Shown here piece after piece: positions 26,101-38,100 of a stretch of 64,000 nt of DNA. The notes beneath the pieces are model-generated. The model worked only from the letters and a program-made list of their open reading frames with translations, made no database searches and had not been told where the DNA came from. This stretch comes from Hanleya hanleyi (lineage: Eukaryota > Mollusca > Polyplacophora > Lepidopleurida > Hanleyidae): assembly GCA_036873755.1 (NCBI GenBank), contig JAVTVY010017218.1, positions 1 to 64,000 of the forward strand, read 5' to 3'. How positions within the stretch are numbered: the stretch's first letter is position 1; each line of letters opens with the position of its first letter. A program made the position numbers and the translations under genes.

Positions 26101-29100
26101 CATAATTCACATATGCCACCTAATTCACTCGGGTCACCTACTTCACACATGTCACTTAATTCACACAGGTCACCTAATTCATATCACCTAATTCACACAT
26201 GCCACATAATTCACACATGCCACCGAATTCCACAGGCAAAAAATATTTCCCGTAATTTCCACAATCACACACACACTGACCATTTGTAATTCTGTTTGAG
26301 AATGGAATTTTGTGTTGTGCCAAGCAGTTTTTTGTTTGGATGTGTTTGCTTGTTCTCAAAAATTCAAGCGATACCGAATTTATAAAGACTGCAATGCTAA
26401 TCATTATTTTATATTATAACATTACAAATGCTTGAATTCATTCACTCACCCATAAACTAACCAGTTAATTGGTCTGAATTTTTTCAACTGCTTAACAATT
26501 TTTAATGATCCCAATTCTGCTGAAATGACAACTAATGCTATTATGCAATTATTTTTGGATAATTTCTGAAAAAGATACAGCTTTTGTTGACATTGGCTTG
26601 AGGTGCAACAACTCTCAAAAATAGATGTTATCAAGGCAGAAAATACACGGATTTACCAGTATATGCAAAGAACTATGATTGATAAATTTAAAAGACATCA
26701 GGCACTCCAGCCTATCAGAACATTTTAGTCTTACAGTTTGGTAATGTTGGAACACATAGCTAGTTATCATATCCTGATAGTTTAGAAGATTTATCAACTT
26801 TGGCTCTTACCGCTTACCTGTCTCAAGAACTTGTGGCCCTCCAGCTCAGGGCAGCATCGTTTGTACCATGTTTGTCTGGCACAGGAGGTAGATTAAAGTG
26901 CCAAACAAAGTAGGCTCTCTGACGATCCATTGTGATCACCAGTGTCTGTAGAGCCTAATTTTCACAATTCAAAATTCAAATGTTTTTGCAGTTTTGGTTG
27001 GGTTTTTACCCCTCAGCCCATAGGGCTGTGGGGTCTTGTCGTTGCCATGTACGTACGTCCGTCCGTCCTAGCGTCCGTCCGTCCGTCAACATGTTCTTGT
27101 CCGCTGAATATCTGCAGATCTATGAAGTCGGGCCTGACCAAACTTTGGTGAGAGCTTCCTGAATGTTGACTGATGAAATGATTAGATTTTCAGATGGCTA
27201 TGATGATTTCATGATTTTTTTTTTTTTTATTATTTATTGATGGCTCAGCTTTTGCACTGTTATCTATGCCCATCAACATGCTCTTGTCCGCTGAATATCT
27301 GCAGATCTATCAAGTCGGTCCTGACAAAACTTTGGTGAGAGCTTCCTGAATGTTGACTGATGAAATGATTAGATTTTTAGATGGCTGTGGTGATTTCATA
27401 ATTTTTAATTTTTTACCCTTCGGCCAAAATTTGGCCGAAGGGTATTGTCGTCGTCATGTACGTCTGTCCGTCCGTCTGTCCGTCCGTCCGTCCGTCCGTC
27501 CGTCCGTCCGTCACACCTTTCTCGTTACCAAGATATCTTCAGAACGACTTACCCTAGGCACACCAAACTTGCAGTGCACATCCGTATGCGCGTGACGCAG
27601 AACCCTATTGAATCTGGACCTGATTGGTTGGAAACTTTGGCGGCCATCTTTAATTTATGCGAAACCATCACAGCTTTCTCGTTACCAAGATATCTTTAGA
27701 ACGACTTACCCTAGGCACACCAAACTTGCACTGCACATCCATATGCTCATGACCCAGAACCCTATTGAATCTGGACTTGATTGGTTGGAAACTTTGGCGG
27801 CCATATTTAATTTATGTGAAATCATTAATCTTGTGTATCTTAGGTACCATTTCACTGTTCCGTGTGTGAACTTGGTATAGATCATCGATGCATCAAGAAA
27901 CTTCAAAGGAATGACCAAACCAGTTTCCCTGATTCGATGGAAACCTTGGCGGCCATCTTTAATTTATGCAAAATCTTTAATGATATATATCTTTGATACC
28001 ATTCAAGTGTTCTATACGAAACTTGGTATAGAGCATCGATGCATCAAGAGACCTGCAATGTATAACCACATCAGTTCCTCTGAGTGGCAGAAAGGATGGG
28101 CGGCCATCTTCAATTTATGCAAAATCATTAATGATCTCTATCTCTGATACCGTTCGAGTGCTCGATGTAAAATTTGGCATATATCATCGATGCATCAATA
28201 GACTTACGATAAATGGCAGTTCTGGTGTTTCGGATTGGGCGGAAACCTTGGTGGCCATCTTTAATTTATGCAAAATCTTTGATGATGTATATCTTTGATA
28301 CCATTTCAGTGTTCTATATGAACTTGGTATACAGCATCGATGTATCAAGAGACCTGCAATGTATAACCACATCAGTTCCTCTGAGTGGCAGGAAGGATGG
28401 GCGGCCATCTTTAATTTATGCGAAATCATTAATGATCTCTATCTCTGATACCGTTTGAGTGCTCGATGTAAAATTTGGCATATATCATCGATGTATCAAT
28501 AGAATTACGATAAATGGCAGTTCTGGTGTTTCTGATTGGGCGGAAACCTTGGTGGCCATCTTTAATTTATGCAAAATCTTTGATGATGTATATCTTTGAT
28601 ACCATTTCAGTGTTCTATATGAAACTTGGTATACAGCATCCATGTATCAAGACATTTGCAATGAATAACCACATCAGTTTCTCTGAGTGGTGGGAAGGAT
28701 GGGCGGCCATCTTTAATTTATGCGAAATCATTAATGATCTCTATCTCTGATAATTTTCAAATGCTCTGACAAAATTTGGTATACATCATCGATGCATCAA
28801 CAGACTTATGTAATGAATACCGACTTCTCTGATTGGACATAAACCTTAGAGGCCATTTCTAATGGCAAATTTTTCATAATCTGTATATTTGTCACTTGAC
28901 TGCTTGGTGTTCCTGAAGTCTTGCTTCAAATTGAATACATTATGAATGGCTGGCGCCCAGAGCCGAGGGGTTTTCAGATGCGCAGCTTCGTATTTTATTT
29001 ATTATTATTTATTGATGGCTTAGCTCAGCTTTTGCCCATCGGGAACCCTTCATTGCATGTTTCAGTGTGAATTTTAAAGGTTCCCTGATACAAGAAAGCC

Positions 29101-32100
29101 TGGTCCATTCAAGATTCTCATTCAATGAAGGACATTTTTCTTTAATTTTGCTATTAAATCATTTATTCTACATCATATGATTTATCCTAAAACTTTTACA
29201 TGAACCATATTTGTGTCCACACATTTAACTGGTACAACATAATGCTTCAATTTTTGTCACCAAACATGTTACTGTACCTTGGAAATTATTTAAAACGAGT
29301 GATTAGGAGAGCCCATTTTTAGCCTGACTCTGAGCAATTTACCTGGAGCTTATGCTCCCTCCCCCCCCCCCCTACAAAAAATAATGATAAGGGTGGACCT
29401 GTGTCAGTAAGTGTGTTTACTTGTTATCACACTTGTGCAATGCATAAATTGCCTCTGATAGTGCTACACTTTCTTGCATGCTGTAATCCCAGCACACCAC
29501 TCAGGTGAAACCAAAGTCTGTTATATACGGTATCCAAGGATTTTTTGCAGGTTCCGATCCTTAACTCCCAGTTCCTTTTCGTAATTCATTATTGAGGGTC
29601 CAATTTTTTTAACTGAATTTCGGTGCAAAGAGCATGTGATCAATCACAAAACAGAGGCTTATTAATTGAAATTCAATACCCAGCTATGCAATCAGATCGA
29701 TATTGAGGCTCCCAGAAGCTTTTTCTAGGAGTATTCCTTCAGAAATCCTTTCAAATTGAACAACAATACTTTCGTTTTTTGTTTCATTTGAGTTTTGGGC
29801 ACCCATATGTTTTCCGAAACTAAATTGGCTCTAGATGCAGCCCTGATCCTACTTGACTAAAACAAAACAGGCTGAGGGGTCCATGCACCTTTTAGGTGCT
29901 TGCCTGCAATTCATGTTGTTGGGGTTAGGGTTTTGCTAGGGTATGTTTGTTTGGGTCATTGTCGCTGTGTGACCAATAAGGTTAGGTGCGACATTAAACT
30001 TCAAACAACCAACCAATCAAGAACTTGTGAAGAGAAGGAAAAAATTATGCTTCACTTGTTTAGGCCATGCACACACAATAAGATTTATCTTAATTGTGGC
30101 TAAATGTATGGAAGACCATTGCAGCCATTCACTATCTCACAAGCTTGCATCATACACAATAACTGGACAGGAATGCAGGAAAGTTAAAGGTCATAACGGT
30201 TTTTCATAAATTTGGTTGTCAAAGAATATTTGAAAAGGGACTAATTTTGTATTCTTTTCAGTTTTCTCTGACTATGGCCATTTATTGTGTCCTCTTCCTA
30301 TCCAGGCCTGTTCTGTTACGAGGATCGGTAAACGCTGTTCTCCTGGACGTTTACGAATTTCAGTCTTAGAAGATCCTTTATGGGTTACCATAAGATACAA
30401 GTGTTAATATGTATTTAACCCTAAAGCACTGGTTATCATAGGTTACCCAGTCTCTATTCATGGTAACCTGTAACAGGTTCCTGAAAAAATATTACAGCAC
30501 AGGCCTGCTATCCATATATATCCAATCATTTTTAGGGTGTCATTTTCTTAATAAAGCACAAATACTACTGCTGGATGGGTCAGTCCCATGTGCGATTCTA
30601 GAACACCCATCCTCAGAGTTTGGCACCAAATCGCCAGCATTAAATGCAAGCACTCTTGACCACTCGGCCACCTCAGTTTCCACAAACGCGGAAGTTTGGA
30701 GACCTGAGTCTAGATTACAAGTTCGGAGACCGGTGTCTAGATTACGTACATTTACTACCCCTCTGATAGACCAAATAATGGCACAGCTCCTAAAGCCCAT
30801 CAGTGGGGTAGTAAATGTATGTAATCTGACTCCGGTCTGCGAACTTCCTCTTTTGTGGAAGCTGAGGTGGCCGAGTGATCAAGAGTGCCTGTAATTAATG
30901 CTGGCGATTTGGTGCCAAACTCTGAGGACACGGGTTCGAGTCTTGCACGGGACTGACCCATCCAGCACTAGTATTTGTGCTTTATCAAGAAAGTGCATGA
31001 CATCCTAAAAATAATTGGATATAAATGTTACCTACTTCCTAAATGGCATTAGTTTACACTGCTATCCATACTTTCTTTTACCTTTTGAATCATGTATACC
31101 TGTCTGGTTTGAGGTATCTTCTTGTGGGTTACGAATTAATAATGCGTATGTTTATGCTTGCCACATAATATTTATAACACATTCCAGTTGCACACATGCT
31201 AATGGTTTTCGATTAACTTTAATTCAGTTTCCAGCATTTATTCTATCTTGACACCGATTTTACTCAAAATGGGTAAATAAAGGAGATAAAATTAAATAAT
31301 TTTTCGATAGAATGTAAATATTTAATAAAATTAAAATGTCCTTAAACAGTTACTAGAAATTTGAGTTACTGCAGACAGTGGTAGAATTGTTTGAACAGTT
31401 GAATGTGAAAGATTATGAAGTACTGGTTTATTATGTCGGAACGTATTCATATACATGACAAGTTCAGTACTTTATGATCTTGTTTGGTGATGAAACATGG
31501 CATATTGGTTTCCATAGTAACACAAATTACAGAATAGAATTTCCGTTAATTTTTGGTTCATATAAGTATTCTTTGGAGAAATGAAAAAAGAAGCAAATAT
31601 AACAATCATGGATGTTGACTTTTAGTTGAAGATTATTGTGGAGCAAAAAAAAAGAAATTAACTGATACAATTTTTTTAAAATTCAGTGTCGAAGATTGCA
31701 ATTTATAAATGGATGGCTGTTAGAAGAATATTTGGTTCACATTCCTTATTTGCAGTCAACTTTTTGTCTGATGGAAATCAAGTTCATTTGCAGCATTTGG
31801 GGCTGAACTTGTGTCCTAATATGCAAAATTTAAATTTATATTTATTTGAATGAGAACTCGATTTATTGCAGGATAGGACACACAAGATTATGGAATGGAA
31901 ATCAACATACTTTGCTTCATTTGTACCATATGTTATATCATTTACTGTTGCTTGTTTCCATATATGAAGATTTATTGTTGTCACATGCTTGTGCCAGATC
32001 CTGAACTGAACCTGTACAAATTCAAGTGAATTTATGGATTAGGAGTTATCTCCCCTGATGTGTTTTCTGTTTGTGGTTATCTCCCCTGATGTGATGAAGC

Positions 32101-35100
32101 TGATTTTAGCAAAGATGGATTAACAATAAATGAGCACCACTTTACAGTTTTATCAAATTCAATGCGCATATATGCTATTTGGTTCTGTGAAAGAATTATA
32201 CTTAAATTTCAAAAATATTTATTCATAGATGAGAAAAAAGGCGAAAATTTTCAATAATCTGTTTAAGTTTCAGATGTAAACTGGCACAAACCATGTACTT
32301 TAAACATTATATTTGTCGTCTTCATATTTTGAAACAGAATGAGATTATTATATATATTGTGTACCTGTGTTTGCAGTTCTCTAATTCTAATGATTTTATT
32401 TTCCCGCCCAAACATTGATAACCCCTCTCTTTGTTAAACACTGGTACAGCAAGACCGAGAGTTACGCTACATGGTAAGACTTATGTTCACGTTGTGAATG
32501 TCTTTCACGAACACGTACATATCTGTCATGTCTGTTCACGAACACGTACATATCTGTCATGTCTCTTCATGAACACGTACATATCTGTCATGTCTGTTCA
32601 CGAACACGTACATATCTGTCATGTCTGTTTACTGCAGCAGTCCACAGTGGATTTTGAAAAACTGTATTTTCCCCTCCAAATAAAACAGCATGCTGAGATA
32701 TCTCAGAATTTCCTTCTTTGACACCCTTATCCTTAAACCTCGTTAGATAATAAATATATGTGTATTTCCATTCTTTATGTAGTAAGTAATATACTCTATC
32801 AACTCTGGACCTTTTCAGATGAACCCTATCAGATACTGCAGTGTATTGTGGGATATGTTTGGAAAGAAACTATTAATGTGGTCAACTTGTTTGATTCGCC
32901 AATCAAAAACTTTCTTGAAGCATTCACTTTGGCATGGATATTTTTTTACGCCATTCCCGTCCATTTCCTTGGTAACACGTCAGTCTTGATGGTTGCATGC
33001 AGACTTGACACCCCAACAAATATCCCTCAGTTTTCTCAGATCATAGAGCTGCTTTAGAATTTACCACAATTTTCCAACCATGTGGTAACTCATCTGATAA
33101 TTTGCATTCAACCTATTAGAATTCAATTACCTCCAATTTTGTAGACAAAATTTGATTAGCGTTCCCAGCGATCACCCTCTAAAATCATTAAAAAAATGAA
33201 GAAATAATACATTATCTGCTGATTTTGGACCTATTTGTCAATTGCTCTATTGAATTGGCCCCCTCCCCCAATTTTGGGCATATTTGTCAACTGCTCTATT
33301 GAATTGCCCCCCCCCCCCGATTTTGGACCTATTTGTCAACTGTTCTATTAAATTTGACACGGGGGGGGCCTTCGGCTTCCTGATTTTGATCCTATTTTTC
33401 CGCTGTTCTATTAAATTAGACACCACCACCCCGCTCCCCTCCTTGATTGTGGACCTATTTGTCAACTGCTCTATTGAATTTGACCCCCCCCCCCGATTTT
33501 GGACCAGTTTGTCAACTGCTCAATTAAATTTGACTCGCCCACCCCCCAATCTTCTCGTGATTAATTATTGAAAGATTTACCAAATGTGCATTATGTTCCT
33601 TACACATTAATCTGACATTTTTGGCTGTATTTATTTTTCCCACAGGTGTCAAATCTTGGTTCGTTCAAAGTCAGCAAATTAGCTTCGAGAATTTTTGGTA
33701 TAGCCTAGAATTTTACGCACACCACTTTAGAATATTTTTGTTTGACATTTCACATAGCTGCTTTGATCCTGTCTAATACAAGTGTTTGAACTAGAAATAA
33801 AATTAGTATTGTTTAGAACTAACCTTGATTGTACAGAGAGTGTTTTGTTTCTAGTCTATAGAGATGTGTAACAATTCAACATAGATATACTTTAAGCAAT
33901 ACATGTAGTCAGAATTTATCTATCAGTGATAATGTCAATGACTGTTTAAATCTTGGGTTATACGGTGAAACCTGTGTATACTGACCATGTTTGGCACCAG
34001 ATTATAGTGTTGGTTTTAACAGAGTTCTGGTTTATCAAAGGTCAAAATACATTAAATTCAAGTATTGGGACCACACTTCAGTATTTTACATTAAATTCAA
34101 GTATTGGGACCACACTTCAGTACTTAATTTCTCTCAACTTTTTTTGCTTTATGGCAATATGTAATTCCAATAATTTATATGTCACAAATTATAAAATTTT
34201 CAGATCAACGAGCTGATAATCGACACGGTGGATACAGAACGACAGCGCTATTTCCTGGAGAAGTTCGTACCCCAAGGTAAACCTCTGTTATTCGTGGGAC
34301 CGACCGGGACGGGGAAAAGTGCCATCACCAACAACTACCTCACTGAGCTCCCACGTGAGAAATTCGTTATAAACAACATCAACTTCTCGGCGCAAACTTC
34401 GGCCAATCAGACTCAAGATATCATATTCGCCAAACTGGACAGGTATGTCATTTATCTGTTCCTAGAATTGAATCAGTTGCTTTATCAACTATAAAAAGTT
34501 ATAGACACTGACTCTTTTAGTTTGAATGATTATGACAAGCTGTTGTAGATACCGGTGACTTGAACCGACGACCCCTCTCTCACAAGTCGGGTGCTCGACC
34601 AACTTAGATGAACGAGAATTTGTGCCTGCCACAGGCTCATACAGCCCCTGCTGTACCCACTAGAACACTCCTACAGGCACTGCTGAGCCCACTACAACAC
34701 TCCTACAGCCACTGCTGAGCCCACTACAACACTCCTGCACTACAGTGTTATAGTGGGTTCAGCAGAGACTGTAGGATTGCCGCACACAAACTGAACAGTG
34801 TGAATCGGTCAAGATTTGCCTGTGTACCCTCTCCACAAATCAGTTCCCCAATAATTAACCGGAATAATCAGACCATCATCTGCCACACTTCCCCCAACTC
34901 TACTCGACAACCTAACCATCGAACCCCCCCCCCCCCCTCTCCTGATTCTGTGGAAAACGCTGCTTCCAGCACCAATGCTCTGGATGACGATCCCGCGAGC
35001 AGATCCGCTGACCGCTTATATGCGTCCTGCACCTGATTCACTAACAACAAGCTAGTATTAAGGCCCTGGCCATGCTTGTGGACTCACTTGGTGCAGGCCT

Positions 35101-38100
35101 GAAAGTAATTTCCCAAAGCGGTCTCTCATGTTTTTAAAATTTGCAAGAGCTGTTCAGGAGAGTGATCCATAAATCTCCTGGTGGAGGGGGGGGGGGGGAG
35201 TTAGGCGAGTGATGAGGAGAGAGAGTGGTCACTCTCCTTGAAAATGAGAGACTGCTAAATTATTTCCTGTCATACTGTCCTGTATCAAAAAAATTGTCTC
35301 GTGATCGGGCCAAAATAGACACATGTTGTGAAATCCAACTAACAAGAGGCAGTTGTGAAAACAACAGTATCATGATTCATCCATGATTTGATCTTCTGCA
35401 ATATGAGAGTAATTCTGTATTTAATCCATAGGAGGAAGAAGGGTGTGTATGGTCCAGCTCCTGGGAAGAAGTTATGTATATTTGTGGATGACCTGAACAT
35501 GCCGGCCAAGGAGAAGTATGGAGCTCAACCTCCTATCGAGATACTACGACAGTGGATTGATCATGGTTACTGGTTCGATCGGTGAGTAAGATGGGATGAA
35601 AATTACTAATCTGGAGAAGGAAAACACATCCCAACTGAGCCGCCAGTGAGTTCAGGATAGGAAAATACATTTCAGCCTAGCTGCCTGGCGAGTTTGGGAT
35701 GTATTTTCCTTCTTCAGAGTGGGAATTTTCATCCCAGGTTAATATGGGATTCTTTCTCCATATAATTTAAATCATTACTTTAATGAGTGTTTTAGTAAAA
35801 ATATGAATGACACACTGAGAAAAACATTGTTGGAGCGCACCATGCCTGCAGCTTGTTTTGAGCATCGTGATTGGTCAACCAAATATCAAGAAAATTTTCA
35901 TTGGCTGAAAAGATGCATATGTCACGACGAGTCAATACCACCTTTATGGACCCACTTCAGAGTCAATATGGAAAATTATCGACATCCACGTGATGGCGAA
36001 TGGTCCAATAGAGAAAGAGTAATGCACACAGTCATATAAATTAGCTAAATTAGTGTAAGAGCTAGCTCTTACACTAATTTAGCTATGACCTTGAATAGCA
36101 GACATCAGCCTCAGAATTATGAATAATTTTGTGAAATTGGTTGAACGTCTTCTTGCATATAGTGTGGTGCATTCAGTGGATTGGTAAATATTTTGAAAGA
36201 GTATTTCCCATCCCCTGCCTAAAGAGTTACGAGGTGAAATTCGAAAGCTAATGACTAGAAATTTGGATGATATAATGCCAGCAGTATTTTCGTGACTTCA
36301 CTTTCCAGCATTTGTGCCACACTGGGATTTCTATCCAATAAATGGTGGCTGGGTTGTCATGGTTACAATCAGTGTAGTAAGCTAAGCTACTTTATATTCC
36401 ACAGAAAAGATACAAGTATCCTACACCTTGTTGACATCATCATGTTAGCTGCCATGGGCCCGCCTGGTGGGGGTAGGAATACTGTCACGCCTAGGTTCCT
36501 CCGACATTTCAACATCATCGGAATCGAGTCTTTCGATGAAGAAACAATGAAGAACATATTTGCCCCGATCTTAGACTGGCATTTCTTGTCGTATGAAACA
36601 GCACAGAGAAGATTTTCAAGGGTGAGTGGGTAGAAATGAGGCTGTTTGTTAAAGTTTCATTGAAGTCGTGCCGAAGATCGTGAGCTCAGGGGATCCGAAT
36701 TTGAAATTGAAAGCGACATGGTGCGACAAAGGAGGTCATCAACATCCAGAGGACCAATTGTGCATGGGTGTCTCAAAACCAGGGGTCAAAATATTCAAAG
36801 TAATTTACCTGTCACACAAGACAGGTGACCAAAAGTTCACCTGTCACCTTTATAAATTACCTGAACAAATCTACATGTTGCAAGCTACCAATAAATTACC
36901 AACACCTTGCTTAGCAGCTGTTTAGAATGAATTTTGTCAAAGATATATTTTGAACACCAAAAGGAAACTGAAAAAAAAGTAATTGACTACTTGCCACTGG
37001 AGACCGGTACTTTATTTCTACCTGTCTTTTTCAAAAATTATAGACGTGTAAATTTTGACCCCTGAAAACTGACGACAGACAATGATCTATAACATCTGTT
37101 CAAGGCCGATCATCTTTTGGTCCTGATATTGGAAAAGGTTCTGTGAATACCCACGTTGGTAAATCTTTATATAAAACCGTGCCACTTAGTCTCTTTATCC
37201 ACTGAACAAGTCTACACACTGGATGTCTGACTATTTCATCTCATTTAGTGTTTGTTGAACTATAAATGTTCATTGTTCATATATCTATTCCTGAATTTTA
37301 ATGCTTTGAGAACTGTTTTTCTTGCCAAACATTGTCGTTCATGTATTTTGCAAAATCTGTATGCTTTTGGAACTGAATTATTTACAGAAACATTAACAAC
37401 TAAATTCTTGTAGTACGCTCTCTTTGTTTTTTTATTCAAATTTATTTCTTTCTATTTCAGATTATTGTTTCAGCTACCACAGAAATTTACCAGAAGGCCA
37501 TCGCCAATTTTCTGCCCACTCCTTCCAAATCTCATTACATCTTTAACCTGAGAGACTTCTCCAGGGTCGTCCAGGTAACGAATAGAAAACCACTGGGCAT
37601 TTCTCATTATATATTTTGAACATAGGACTTTCCCTGCTCTTTCACGTGTGGTCAGCTGTGTACTGTAGTTTCCAACATAAGTTTCAGTGCAGTACATTTT
37701 TGATTTGATCAATTGTGTAAAAAGCAATCTTTCTTGTCCCATTACACATGTTACAAGCAAACTGATTGTTTTTTTCTTTCAACATATATTTAAGTTAGAC
37801 TAATAATTTGTTGAATTATTTTGCATATGCTAATTCCACCCCCAGGGCTGCTTGTTGCTGAAGAAGACGGTGGTTACAGACGGTGTACCGGGCTCACAGA
37901 AGATAGTACGTCTGTGGGTGCACGAGGTCTACCGGGTCTTCTACGACAGACTGGTCGATGAGGAGGATAGGAACACTTTCTTCCTCATGGTCAAGGTAAG
38001 CTGACATCTGACCTCTCTGACCCCTATGGAGGTCATATTCTGATTTCGCAGTGGAAATCATCATCGCGAACAGCGTGGTCAACCTTTACACCGACCATGG

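Noticed and set aside
25771..26289. 172-codon open frame rich in HLIHT
   Set aside because: It is the translation of an 18-bp minisatellite; both strands are open for the same reason.
30460..30894. 144-codon open frame
   Set aside because: Runs across the head-to-head SINE pair; a repeat translation.
34537..34612. Functional tRNA gene on the minus strand
   Set aside because: Same reasons: no good acceptor stem, within a repeat-rich intron.
35803..36039. 78-codon frame between exons 6 and 7
   Set aside because: Does not match dynein, overlaps a dispersed repeat, and exon 6 joins exon 7 directly in frame.
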